64,000 nt of DNA. It comes from Streptomyces sp. CB02959 (GTDB lineage Bacteria; Actinomycetota; Actinomycetes; Streptomycetales; Streptomycetaceae). Of this stretch, positions 25,437-33,789 are shown piece after piece. A program made the position numbers and the translations under genes. The first letter of the stretch is position 1, and each line of letters opens with the position of its first letter. The notes below the pieces were generated by a model. It made no database searches. It saw nothing but the letters and a program-made list of their open reading frames with translations, and was not told the DNA's origin. Location of the stretch: positions 28,429 to 92,428 of the forward strand of contig NZ_NNBP01000014.1 of the NCBI RefSeq assembly GCF_002803155.1, given 5' to 3'.

Positions 25437-25450
25437 CGGAGCGTTAAACC

Positions 25451-27055
25451 ATGATCACCGTTCGTGATGTCGAGCTGCGCGCCGGCGCCCGCCTGCTGCT
25501 GTCCGACGTGTCCTTCACCGTCTCCCCCGGCGACCGCATCGGCCTGGTCGGCCGCAACGGGGCGGGCAAGACCACCCTGATGACCACCCTCGCCGGACGG
25601 GCCAGACCCGCCGCCGGGAGCATCACCCACACCGGCCCGGTCGTCCACCTCGCCCAGGACTCCCGTGCGGCCGACCCGGCCGGGACCGTCATCGACCGGA
25701 TCCTCTCCGCCCGCCACCTGGACACCGCCCTGCGCCGGCTCCGCGCGGCCGAGTCCGCCATGGCGGACGCCGACGGCCCCCGCGGGCTGGAACGGGCGAT
25801 GGCCGCCTACGCCCGCGCGGAGGCTGCCTTCCAGGCCGGCGGCGGCTACGCGGCGGAGGCCGCGGCCGCCCGGGTGGCCGCGGGCCTCGGCCTGCCGGAA
25901 CGGGCACTGGCGGGGCCGGTCGGAGCGCTCTCCGGCGGCCAGCGGCGCCGGGTCGAACTGGCCCGCATCCTGTTCGCCGGGCACGACGGAACCCTGCTGC
26001 TGGACGAGCCCACCAACCACCTCGACGCCGACTCCCTCGGCTGGCTCCGCACCTTCCTCCGGACCCACCAGGGCGGCCTGGTCGTGATCAGCCACGACAC
26101 CGGCCTGCTCGCGGACGTCGTCAACCGCGTCTTCCACCTCGACGCAACCCGCGCGAGGATCGACCACCACAACACCGGCTGGACCACGTACCTCGCCCAG
26201 CGCGAGACGGACGCCCGACGCCGCACCCGCGAACGGGCCAACGCCGAACGCAAGGCCGCGGCGCTGCACGCCCAGGCGGACAAGATGAAGGCCCGCTCGG
26301 CCACCGCCGTGATGGCCAAGAGCATGGCCCGCCGCGCCGACCGCATGCTCGCCGACCTGGAACCGGCCCGCCGGACCGAGAAGGTCGCCAGGATCCGGCT
26401 TCCCGAGCCGCAACCCTGCGGCCGGATGCCGCTCGGCGCGATCAACCTCGCTAAGTCCTACGGCGACCACGCGGTCCTCACCGGCGTGGACCTCGCCGTG
26501 GACCGGGGCACCCGCTTGGTCGTCCTCGGCTTCAACGGCGCCGGGAAGACCACCCTGCTGCGCCTCCTGGCCGGCGCGGAAACCCCGGACGCCGGCCGGG
26601 TGGTGCACGGCCAGGGGCTGCGACTCGGCTACTTCGCCCAGGAACACGACACCCTCGACGGTGCCCGCACGGTCCGGGAGAACCTGGCGGCGGCCGCCCC
26701 GCACCTGACGGACCAGGACGCCCGGCGCGTACTGGGCGCGTTCCTGTTCACCGGGGACGACGCCGACAAGTCCGCCGGAGTCCTCTCCGGCGGCGAGAAG
26801 ACCCGCCTGGCCCTGGCCGGGCTGGTCCACTCCGGAGCCAACGTGCTGCTCCTGGACGAGCCGACCAACAACCTCGACCCCGCCTCCCGCGGCGAGGTCC
26901 TGGCCGCGGTCGACTCCTATCCCGGCGCGATCGTGATGGTCACCCACGACGAGGGCGCCCTCGACGCGCTGCGCCCCGACCGCGTGCTGCTCCTGCCGGA
27001 CGCGGACGAGGACCTGTGGAGCGAGGAATACCGGGACCTGGTCGCCCTCGCCTGA
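25451..27055 (+). CDS. ABC-F family ATPase (ribosome-protection type)
   Basis: 534 residues with two ABC cassettes and no TM segments. Cassette one: GRNGAGKTTL, LSGGQRRRVELARI, LLLDEPTNHLD; cassette two: GFNGAGKTTL, LSGGEKTRLALAGL, LLLDEPTNNLD. The charged inter-cassette linker (NAERKAAALHAQADKMKARS) is the P-site tRNA interaction motif that reaches the peptidyl-transferase centre in antibiotic-resistance ABC-F proteins. The antibiotic class cannot be read from sequence. GGAG lies nine bases before the ATG. The attenuator upstream implies induction by a ribosome-targeting drug. Confidence 0.93.
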   Translation: MITVRDVELRAGARLLLSDVSFTVSPGDRIGLVGRNGAGKTTLMTTLAGRARPAAGSITHTGPVVHLAQDSRAADPAGTVIDRILSARHLDTALRRLRAAESAMADADGPRGLERAMAAYARAEAAFQAGGGYAAEAAAARVAAGLGLPERALAGPVGALSGGQRRRVELARILFAGHDGTLLLDEPTNHLDADSLGWLRTFLRTHQGGLVVISHDTGLLADVVNRVFHLDATRARIDHHNTGWTTYLAQRETDARRRTRERANAERKAAALHAQADKMKARSATAVMAKSMARRADRMLADLEPARRTEKVARIRLPEPQPCGRMPLGAINLAKSYGDHAVLTGVDLAVDRGTRLVVLGFNGAGKTTLLRLLAGAETPDAGRVVHGQGLRLGYFAQEHDTLDGARTVRENLAAAAPHLTDQDARRVLGAFLFTGDDADKSAGVLSGGEKTRLALAGLVHSGANVLLLDEPTNNLDPASRGEVLAAVDSYPGAIVMVTHDEGALDALRPDRVLLLPDADEDLWSEEYRDLVALA

Positions 27056-27060
27056 CCGAG

Positions 27061-27170
27061 TCGGATTCATCCGGACTCATCCGGACTCACTCGGATTGAA
27101 CCGGATTAGCTTGGATCAGCCCGAATCAACTCGGAGAGACCCGGATTCATCCGCACTGATCGGGGGTGAT
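27061..27170. repeat. Eleven degenerate 10-bp direct repeats (exact 10-bp phase)
   Basis: Starting six bases after the ABC-F stop, eleven consecutive decamers follow the consensus YCGGAYTCAY with no indels (for example TCGGATTCAT, CCGGACTCAT, CCGGACTCAC, CCGGATTCAT). The last two units are the most degenerate. A 10-bp phase places every unit on about the same helix face. Function unknown. Confidence 0.75.
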
Positions 27171-27180
27171 CACCAAGGCG

Positions 27181-27234
27181 GATCAGGATCGGGGCCAGGA
27201 TCGGGACCAGGGCCAGGATCAGGATCGAATCGGG
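27181..27234. repeat. Hexanucleotide array (GATCRG/GGCCAG type)
   Basis: Nine successive 6-bp units in exact register: GATCAG, GATCGG, GGCCAG, GATCGG, GACCAG, GGCCAG, GATCAG, GATCGA, ATCGGG. It lies between the decamer array and the convergent thioredoxin-fold gene. No gene is recognised here. Confidence 0.7.
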
Positions 27235-27283
27235 CCCCGGGCCGCGTCGGCGGTCCGGGGCCCGGGATTCCGTTTCCCTCAGC

Positions 27284-28084
27284 TCACGGCGTGGGCGTGG
27301 GCGTGGTGGTGGGCGCGGCGCCGGGCTTGGCCGTGGCCGCCACCTGACGCGCCTCCTTGGCCACCAGAGTGGCCAGCTTGCCCGGCGTGAGCTGCGTCGT
27401 CGGGTCGGCGAGGGTGCGTCCGTTGATCTGGACGACGGGGACCGGCCCCAGGCCCGCGGCGGCGTAGTCGTCCTGCGACTTCTTCACCCATCCCTGGCGC
27501 TGGTTGCGGTCCAGGCACAGGTCGAACGTGTCGTGCTGGATCTTCCCGGCCTTCTTCGCGATCTCCTTGAGGAGCTTGCGGTCCTTGAGGCCGTCGGTCT
27601 GCGGCGCCGGCTGGCGCTGCCAGAGCTGGTCCATGAACTCGGGGAAGCGCCCCTGGTCCTGGGCGCAGGCGGCCGCGGCGGCGGCTTCCTTCGCGCCGGT
27701 CCCCCCGTATTCCTTGTCGCTCTGGGTCACCAGGCGGTACTCGATCTGGGCCTGGCCGGACGCGAGGAGCTGCGCGAACGTCGTGGCGTACTGCTGGGCG
27801 AAATCGCGGGAACGGGGGCTCCGCGGGTCCTCGTACACCGTCAGCGTGACCGGCACGGTCGGCTTGACCGGCAGGGCCAGCTTCGTGGCTTCCGACGTGC
27901 CCACGGCGCCGGAGGGTGCCTCGAACGCGGTCGCCTCACTGGCCCGGGAGAACTGGCCGACCACGACGGCCGCCCCGCAGACCACGGCGAGGCCGACGGC
28001 GGTCACCGTGTAGGTGCGCCACTTGCCGCCGGAGCTCTTTCTCGTTGCGTCGCCGTTGTTCGTGTTCCCTGCGGAGGCCACCAT
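27284..28084 (-). CDS. Membrane-anchored DsbA/thioredoxin-4-like protein lacking CXXC
   Basis: 266 residues: a short cytosolic start, one TM helix (about residues 24-43, TVTAVGLAVVCGAAVVVG), then an extracytoplasmic thioredoxin-fold domain. The strand that normally precedes the CPHC active site reads VYEDPRSPRSRDFAQQY, so both cysteines are absent. The insertion domain (ACAQDQGRFPEFMDQLWQRQ) and the cis-Pro region PVPVVQINGR are retained. The tail is Thr/Pro-rich. It may act as a chaperone or binding protein rather than an oxidoreductase. ATG 28084 follows AAAGG; a longer ORF upstream has no ribosome site. Confidence 0.85.
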   Translation of the reverse strand: MVASAGNTNNGDATRKSSGGKWRTYTVTAVGLAVVCGAAVVVGQFSRASEATAFEAPSGAVGTSEATKLALPVKPTVPVTLTVYEDPRSPRSRDFAQQYATTFAQLLASGQAQIEYRLVTQSDKEYGGTGAKEAAAAAACAQDQGRFPEFMDQLWQRQPAPQTDGLKDRKLLKEIAKKAGKIQHDTFDLCLDRNQRQGWVKKSQDDYAAAGLGPVPVVQINGRTLADPTTQLTPGKLATLVAKEARQVAATAKPGAAPTTTPTPTP

Positions 28085-28275
28085 GCGCACCCTTTCACCA
28101 GGCAGTTCGATGTGCTTGCCGACGGCGCCGGTCACCTGACCGCGCCGTCCTCAGCCGCCACCGCGGGGAGCGGGCACAGCTGCGGCACGCACAGTGTGGC
28201 AGCATCCGCGGACCTCCCCGGGCTCGGGGCCCGCGCGCCGCTCCGGCCGGGACGGCCGGAGGCGCCGCACCCCGG

Positions 28276-28560
28276 TCAGGGGGCGGGGACGGTGAGCGGA
28301 CCGGTGTGCGTGAGCCTGTACAGGGCGAGCACGCCGCCGATGCCGGGGAGACACGCGAGGATAACCGACCGGACTGTGTGGAGCGGATCGCGGGCGACGG
28401 CTCCGATGGTGAAGAGGTACGCGCAGCCGTGCAGGGGCCCGGCGAGCGAGGCGACGGCCGGCAGGTGGACCGTCGCGAGGTTGGTCAGCAGCACGATCAG
28501 TGAGACCAGCTCGACGGTGGCGGCGGTGCGCAGGGCGTGGCGGGGGTGCGGATCGGGCAC
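28276..28560 (-). CDS. DUF3817-like small membrane protein
   Basis: 94 residues with about three hydrophobic helices; VELVSLIVLLTNLATVHL and GPLHGCAYLFTIGAVAR match DUF3817 integral membrane proteins of actinobacteria. The GTG start follows AGGAG by six bases and lies just after the stop of the decayed DUF2269 gene, so the two belonged to one operon. Function unknown. Confidence 0.82.
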   Translation of the reverse strand: MPDPHPRHALRTAATVELVSLIVLLTNLATVHLPAVASLAGPLHGCAYLFTIGAVARDPLHTVRSVILACLPGIGGVLALYRLTHTGPLTVPAP

Positions 28561-28561
28561 G

Positions 28562-28869
28562 TCAGACTCCTGTGGACGAGCCGGGCCGGACGATCATGAG
28601 GATGGTCACGGCCGCCCAGAGAAGGTTGAACAGGCCGGTGAGCATGGCCAGTTGAGAGGTTGCGGCACGGCCGGGCCGACCCCGGCGTACACCCGGCAGA
28701 TGCGGTGCAGCAGCCGTACGGTGCCCAGCGCCTCCGGTCGGCCGGCGGCCCCGATGCCCCGCGCCCCGGCGCGGCGGACGGCGGGCGGGAACATGCCGGC
28801 GGCCACGGTGACCGGGCCGACCGCGATGATCGCGGCCAGTACGTGCAGCGAGAGCAGGATCTTCGCCAT
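28562..28869 (-). pseudogene. DUF2269-like membrane protein gene, internally deleted and frameshifted
   Basis: The N-terminus MAKILLSLHVLAAIIAVGPV and the region RLLHRICRVYAGVG are typical of ~150-residue DUF2269 proteins. The frame then passes into unrelated sequence, while the expected C-terminus (MLTGLFNLLWAAVTILMIVR, then PGSSTGV and stop) appears in another frame only a few bases later. The 308-bp span is not a multiple of three and lacks roughly 50-60 codons of TM sequence. This looks like an internal deletion rather than a single-base sequencing error. Confidence 0.75.
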
Positions 28870-28882
28870 CGGGTGGCCACCG

Positions 28883-29128
28883 TCACAGGGCGGGGGCGGG
28901 GATGGCATCGGTCGCCGGCCAGACGGTCCCGCGGTGCTCGTACGCGGGGATCCGCTCGACGGCGCACGCCACCCGGGGGCCGGTCTCCCGCTCGACGAGG
29001 CGCGGCGCGAGGCCCAGGCCCGAGGCGACCCCGCCGCCGGTGAGTTCACCGGCGCGGTGCCCAGCCTCGTAGGGCGCGACGACGTCCGAGGGATCGAGCC
29101 CGTCGAGCAGGACGAACTGGGCGAGCAT
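28883..29128 (-). CDS. Hypothetical protein (81 residues)
   Basis: A short soluble protein beginning MLAQFVLLDGLDPSDVVAPY with an excellent GGAGAAGAGG ribosome site, ending 13 bp before the DUF2269 remnant. Codon third positions are G/C-rich throughout. I do not recognise the family. Its place at the head of the small membrane-protein operon and its conserved-looking composition support a real gene. Confidence 0.65.
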   Translation of the reverse strand: MLAQFVLLDGLDPSDVVAPYEAGHRAGELTGGGVASGLGLAPRLVERETGPRVACAVERIPAYEHRGTVWPATDAIPAPAL

Positions 29129-29318
29129 GCGGTGCCTCTTCTCCGGTCGTGATCACCAGTGCCCGACCCACGCAAGGAAGATCGACCGAGCCCGCACAGC
29201 GGCTGGAATGACCACAATCAACGGCTTCCTGCCAGTGCTTCCACACCGCCCGCCGGCAGCATGGCCGCCGTTGACCTCGGACTACGGCGGCTGGCGGGAA
29301 CCCGTCTATCGTGTGGCC

Positions 29319-30299
29319 ATGCACACGGTGGCCATCCTCGCCCTCGACCATGTGGTGCCGTTCGACCTGGCGGCCCCCCTGGAGATCTTCGGCCGCGCCC
29401 GGCTGCCCGACGGGCGCCGCCCCTACCGGACGCGGATCTGCGCCCCCACCCCACAGGTGCGGACCGACGGCTTCGCCCTGCACGTCGAGCGGGGACTGGA
29501 AGCGCTGGCGGAGGCCGACACCGTCATCGTGCCCGGCTGCGCGGAGCAGGCCCCCGCCCCGCCCCCGGAGGCACTGCGCGCGCTCCGTGCCGCGGCGGCC
29601 GCCGGCACCCGGATCGCCTCGGTCTGCGCCGGCGCCTTCGTCCTGGCCGAAGCGGGGTTGCTGAACGGCCTGCGCGCCACCACCCACTGGGTGGCGGCGG
29701 CCGAACTCGCCCGCCGCTACCCGCGCGTCGACGTCCAGCCCGATGTGCTCTACGTCGACAACGGCCAGATCCTCACCTCGGCCGGCGCCGCGGCGAGCAT
29801 GGACCTGTGCCTGCACATGATCCGCCGCGACCTCGGCTCGGCGGTCGCCGCGGACGCGGCACGGATGTCCGTCATGCCACTGGAACGGGAGGGCGGCCAG
29901 GCCCAGTTCATCGTCCACGAGCATCCGCCGGTGCCGCAGGGCTCCACGCTCCAGCCCGTACTGGACTGGATCGAGGACAACCTCGCCCACGAGATCACCC
30001 TCAGGGCCATGGCGCACCGCGCCGGTATGAGCGAGCGGACCTTCAGCCGGCGGTTCCGCGAACAGACCGGCACCACCCCGGTGCAATGGGCGCTCCGGGC
30101 CCGGGTCCGCCGCGCCCAGTACCTCCTGGAGAACACCGACCACCCGGTCGAACGCATTGCGCACCAGGCCGGATTCGGCTCGCCGACCGCCTTCCGCGAA
30201 CGGTTCCGCCGAGTGGTCGGCACCACCCCGCACTCCTACCGCACGGCCTTCCAGGGCCGGTCCGCGGCGGGTCAGGACCGGGGCGGCGACCAGACGTAG
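29319..30299 (+). CDS. GlxA-type AraC regulator with DJ-1/PfpI domain
   Basis: 326 residues. The N-terminal DJ-1/PfpI-like domain (VAILALDHVVPFDLAAPLEI, VIVPGCAE, SVCAGAFVLAEAGLLNG) has the nucleophile-elbow Cys in VCAGAF. The C-terminal AraC domain has two HTHs: MAHRAGMSERTFSRRFREQ and PVERIAHQAGFGSPTAFRER. Such regulators often control catabolic or stress genes. ATG 29319 is the first start fitting the domain; it has no ribosome site and lies about 10 bp after a TATCGT hexamer, so it could be leaderless. Its end overlaps the convergent GNAT gene by 28 bp. Confidence 0.92.
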   Translation: MHTVAILALDHVVPFDLAAPLEIFGRARLPDGRRPYRTRICAPTPQVRTDGFALHVERGLEALAEADTVIVPGCAEQAPAPPPEALRALRAAAAAGTRIASVCAGAFVLAEAGLLNGLRATTHWVAAAELARRYPRVDVQPDVLYVDNGQILTSAGAAASMDLCLHMIRRDLGSAVAADAARMSVMPLEREGGQAQFIVHEHPPVPQGSTLQPVLDWIEDNLAHEITLRAMAHRAGMSERTFSRRFREQTGTTPVQWALRARVRRAQYLLENTDHPVERIAHQAGFGSPTAFRERFRRVVGTTPHSYRTAFQGRSAAGQDRGGDQT

Positions 30300-31063
30300 G
30301 GCGTGGTGGTGGTGACGGCGCGGAAGCCCAGTCGATGCAGGATGGGGGAGCTGTCCGCGGAGGCGTCGACCTGGAGGTACCGGACGCCGCGGGCCACGGC
30401 GAGTTCGGCGCGGGCGGCGACCAGCGCTCGGTAGATGCCCCGGCTGCGCCAGGCGGGAACCGTCGAGCCACCCCACAGACTGGCGAACTCGGTGCCCTCA
30501 CGGAACGCCAACCACGCCGCGCAGACCACCTCGCCGCCCGCCTCGGCCACCAAGACGGCGATCTCGTCCGGGTCCGCCGCGATCCGGCCGATCAGGTCCT
30601 CGCCGAGCCAGCTCCAGTCCTGTCCCCAGACCGCCGACTCCATGGCGGCGATGCGGTGCATGTCGGCGTCCGCGGTCACCCGCCGCAGGACGACACCGTC
30701 CGGCAGGACCGGAGCCGCGGCCAACTCCTCCGCCCGGCCGATGAGCACCGTCTCCGGCTCCTCGGGGACGAAGCCCGCGGCACGCAGCCGGTCGGTGAGG
30801 TCCGCCGGCCGGTCGTGCCCGCGGGTCTTCCACTCGACCGCCTCGCCGCGGGCGGCGAAGTAGTCACGCTGGCGGGCGATCAGCCGGTCCAGTTCGGCAC
30901 CGCGCACGCCGACGTCCGGCGGGGTGCTCACGAAGCCGCGGAACTGGCCGACGATCCGCAGCACCGGACCGTCCTGTTCGTAGGAGACACCCTGGGGAGG
31001 GGTCGGCGGTACGCCCCGCATCTGCTCGTCGTAGGCCGCGAGCAAGCCGTCGATGTCCGTCAC
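30272..31063 (-). CDS. GNAT-family N-acetyltransferase
   Basis: 263 residues with a C-terminal GNAT domain: VLVAEAGGEVVCAAWLAF, GGSTVPAWRSRGIYRALVAA (the R/Q-x-x-G-I/V-x acetyl-CoA loop) and VRYLQVDASADSSPILHRLGF. The N-terminal ~130 residues are variable, as in two-domain actinobacterial GNATs. The GTG at 31063 fits best; another GTG is six bases upstream. Substrate unknown. Confidence 0.88.
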   Translation of the reverse strand: MTDIDGLLAAYDEQMRGVPPTPPQGVSYEQDGPVLRIVGQFRGFVSTPPDVGVRGAELDRLIARQRDYFAARGEAVEWKTRGHDRPADLTDRLRAAGFVPEEPETVLIGRAEELAAAPVLPDGVVLRRVTADADMHRIAAMESAVWGQDWSWLGEDLIGRIAADPDEIAVLVAEAGGEVVCAAWLAFREGTEFASLWGGSTVPAWRSRGIYRALVAARAELAVARGVRYLQVDASADSSPILHRLGFRAVTTTTPYVWSPPRS

Positions 31064-31187
31064 ACACACGACAGTACGGGTGCCGGCAAGCGGTTTTCCG
31101 GGCCCGGCCCATGCGACGGGCCCGGCCGTTGCGGCGGCTATCGTCGTCCGCACCCCCTCGTCGGACCGCACTCGGAGAGGCACCACC

Positions 31188-31984
31188 ATGACGCCGACCA
31201 TGACCATGGAGACCGTGACGGTGCGGGGTCGGCGACTGGCCTACGCGGATGCCGGCGGGCCGGGGGCGCCGGTGCTGGCCCTGCACGGGCACTTCGGCCG
31301 GGCCAGGGCGTTCGCCGGACTGGCCGCCGCGCTGGCACCGGAGTTCCGGGTGATCGCACTGGAGCAGCGCGGCCACGGGCTCAGCGCGCACGCCGACGAC
31401 ATGTCCCCGGACGCCTATGTGGCCGACGCCGCCGCGTTCGTGCGGGCGACCGGGCTGGGTCCGCTGGCGCTGCTCGGCCACTCGATGGGCGGCGTCGTGG
31501 CCTTCCAGCTGGCCGCGCGCCATCCGGAACTGGTCCGAGCGCTGATCATCGAGGAGGCCGGCGCACTCAACCGCCGGCCCGAGGTGGCCCATCCGGTCCT
31601 GGACGTCCGGGACTGGCCGCGCCGCGCACCGACGCTCGGCGCCGCCAGGTGGAGGACCGCGGGATCCCGGACGCCGGCTACTTCCTGGAGAGCGCCGTCG
31701 AACGCCCCGACGGCTGGGGGTTCCTCTTCGACCACGAGGCCATGGTGCGGTCGCAGGAAGCACTGATCGGTGACTGGTGGCCCGACTGGCTGGCCACCGG
31801 CTGTCCGGCGCTGTTGCTGCACGGCCTGGACAGCTTCGTCCTCCCGACGTCGATGGCACGGGAGATGGCGGAGCGGCGACCGGCCACCACCCTCCGGGAG
31901 TTCCCCGGGCGCGGGCACTGGCTGCACGACGACGATCCGGCCGGATTCGCCGCGGCCGTAAGGGAGTTCCTCACCGCGCTGTGA
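31188..31984 (+). pseudogene. Alpha/beta hydrolase gene with a frameshift
   Basis: The first ~150 codons encode a normal hydrolase half: VLALHGHFGRARAFAGLAA, EQRGHGLSAH and GHSMGGVVAFQLA (nucleophile Ser). Around 31640-31660 the frame is lost; the rest continues in the -1 frame with VEDRGIPDAGYFLESAVER, LLLHGLDSFVLP (Asp) and GRGHWLHDDDP (catalytic His). Both halves match the same family and together give about 265 residues. Either a recent frameshift mutation or an assembly error. Confidence 0.8.
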
Positions 31985-32087
31985 GGGACCGCCGTGGCCG
32001 GCCCGGACCTGTCCCGGACCTGTCGAGCCCCGTACGCGGTCGGCCCCGGCGGCGCGGTGCGTCGGCCGAGCGCCGACAGGCACGGGT

Positions 32088-32531
32088 TTACGGGCCTAGC
32101 AGGCCGTCCAGGATGCGGCCGTACAACCACCGCGCCGACCGGGCCACCACCGGGCGGAGGGCGCCGGGAACCCCGTGCGGGCGCACCTCGCCGCGCCAGA
32201 CGACGCGACAGCCCCCGTCCCCGGGACCCACCTCGATCTCGGCCCACCCGGCCACCGCCCGCCCGCACTTCACCAGCCGGCACCGGCCCGCCGCCACCGG
32301 GGCGGCGGATTCCGGCGGTTCCCACCGCACGACCCGCATCACATCGTCGAACGCGAGCGGGCCGAGGGCGGTACGGGCGACGAACGTGGTTCCCACCCGG
32401 GTGGGCGGCGGTGTCGTCACGGTGAGCGTGGTCAGCGGAACGTGCGCGGCGTGGGTTTCCCAGTCCGTCAGCCGTCGCCACACGACGTCGGGGGAGAGGA
32501 GCGTTGTACGTTCGATCCGGAACACGGCCAC
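32088..32531 (-). CDS. SRPBCC (START/Bet v 1-like) protein
   Basis: 147 residues with the polyketide-cyclase/SRPBCC pattern: RIERTTLLSPDVVWRRLTDW at the start, VGTTFVARTALGPLAFDDVM in the middle and a long C-terminal helix RPVVARSARWLYGRILDGLL. These proteins bind hydrophobic ligands; most are uncharacterised. The start is GTG 32531. It is monocistronic and diverges from the crotonase unit. Confidence 0.85.
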   Translation of the reverse strand: MAVFRIERTTLLSPDVVWRRLTDWETHAAHVPLTTLTVTTPPPTRVGTTFVARTALGPLAFDDVMRVVRWEPPESAAPVAAGRCRLVKCGRAVAGWAEIEVGPGDGGCRVVWRGEVRPHGVPGALRPVVARSARWLYGRILDGLLGP

Positions 32532-32639
32532 CGGCCCATGCTAGACAGCCGGCGCAGCGCCGGACCTCGCAACGCCCAGGGCACGGAGAAGAGCGTCCGA
32601 ACGACCCGCGCCCCGCTCCCGGAAGGAACCGACACCACC

Positions 32640-32693
32640 ATGCGCACCACCACTACCGCCACCGCCGCAGCCACCACGGAGGTGTCCCGGTGA
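32640..32693 (+). CDS. 17-residue Thr-rich upstream ORF, overlapping the crotonase start
   Basis: Encodes MRTTTTATAAATTEVSR: seven of 17 residues are Thr. A GGAAGGAA box lies upstream. Its TGA overlaps the crotonase GTG as GTGA, so its translation probably delivers ribosomes to that start. The Thr run is reminiscent of amino-acid attenuator leaders, but no alternative terminator hairpin or T-run was seen, so simple coupling is more likely. Confidence 0.45.
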   Translation: MRTTTTATAAATTEVSR

Positions 32694-33769
32694 CCGCCGA
32701 CGACCCCGTACTGCTGCGCACCGAGGGCCGGGCCGGCTACCTCACCCTCAACCGCCCCCGGGCGCTCAACGCCCTCAACCACGCCATGGTGCGCCGGATA
32801 GACCAGGCGCTCACCGCCTGGCAGTCCGACCCGGCCGTCGAGACCGTCGTGCTCACCGGCGCGGGGGAGCGCGGCCTGTGCGCGGGCGGCGACATCCGTG
32901 CCATCCACGACGACGTCCGAACCGGCGGCGGGTCGGCCTCGGCCGCCTTCTGGCGCGACGAGTACCGGCTCAACGCGCGCATCGCGCACTACCCCAAGCC
33001 GTACGTCGCCGTGATGGACGGCATCGTCATGGGCGGCGGGGTCGGCCTGTCCGGACACGGCAGCGTCCGCATCGTCACCGAACGGTCCCGGGTCGCGATG
33101 CCCGAGACCGCCATCGGCTTCGTGCCCGACGTCGGCGGGACCCACCTCCTCGCCCGGGCACCCGGCGAACTCGGCACCCACCTGGCACTGACGGGCACTC
33201 AGATCGGCGCCGGGGACGCCCTGTTGTGCGGTCTGGCCGACCGCTTCGTGCCCTCCTCCTCCCTGCCCCGGCTGCTCGCGGACCTCGCCCACGTGCCCGC
33301 GCACGAGGCCGTCGGCCGGTACGTCGAGCAGGCACCGCTGGGCGAACTCGCCGCGCGGCGCTCGTGGATCGACGCGTGCTACGCCGCCGACACCGTCGAG
33401 GAGATCCTCGAACGGCTGCCGGTCGACGACGACCAGGCGGCCAAGGAGGCCGCGGAAGTCCTGTTCAGCAGGTCGCCGACCTCGCTCAAGGTCACCCTGG
33501 CCGCGCTGCGCCGGGCCCGCGAACTGGGCTCCCTGGAACGCGTCCTGGACCAGGAGTACCGCGTCTCCTGCGCGGCCCTGGCCGCTCCCGACCTGGTCGA
33601 GGGCATCCGGGCCCAGGTGATCGACAAGGACCGCTCCCCGCGGTGGTCCCCGGCGACCCTTGCCGAGGTGACCGACGGCGACGTCGCCCGCTTCTTCGCG
33701 CCGCTCGGCGACCGCGAACTCGGGCTCGCCGCCGGCCCCGAGGTCGGGCCGGTGACCGACGGGGGCTGA
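32690..33769 (+). CDS. Crotonase: enoyl-CoA hydratase / 3-hydroxyisobutyryl-CoA hydrolase-like
   Basis: 359 residues; the length and C-terminal region fit 3-hydroxyisobutyryl-CoA hydrolase (valine catabolism) better than a ~260-residue enoyl-CoA hydratase. Oxyanion-hole segments are ERGLCAGGDIRAI and MDGIVMGGGVGLSGHG; acid residues occur in MPETAIGFVPDVGGTHLLAR. The C-terminal LFSRSPTSLKVTLAALRRAR and YRVSCAAL blocks are typical of HIBCH. The GTG follows GGAGG by seven bases. It is transcribed convergently with the downstream repressor gene. Confidence 0.88.
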   Translation: MTADDPVLLRTEGRAGYLTLNRPRALNALNHAMVRRIDQALTAWQSDPAVETVVLTGAGERGLCAGGDIRAIHDDVRTGGGSASAAFWRDEYRLNARIAHYPKPYVAVMDGIVMGGGVGLSGHGSVRIVTERSRVAMPETAIGFVPDVGGTHLLARAPGELGTHLALTGTQIGAGDALLCGLADRFVPSSSLPRLLADLAHVPAHEAVGRYVEQAPLGELAARRSWIDACYAADTVEEILERLPVDDDQAAKEAAEVLFSRSPTSLKVTLAALRRARELGSLERVLDQEYRVSCAALAAPDLVEGIRAQVIDKDRSPRWSPATLAEVTDGDVARFFAPLGDRELGLAAGPEVGPVTDGG

Positions 33770-33789
33770 CCGGACGGGGCCGCGGCGGC

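Noticed and set aside
27166-27390. Short frame encoding DQDRGQDRDQ repeats
   Set aside because: It is the translation of the hexamer array and then of the antisense of the thioredoxin-fold gene.
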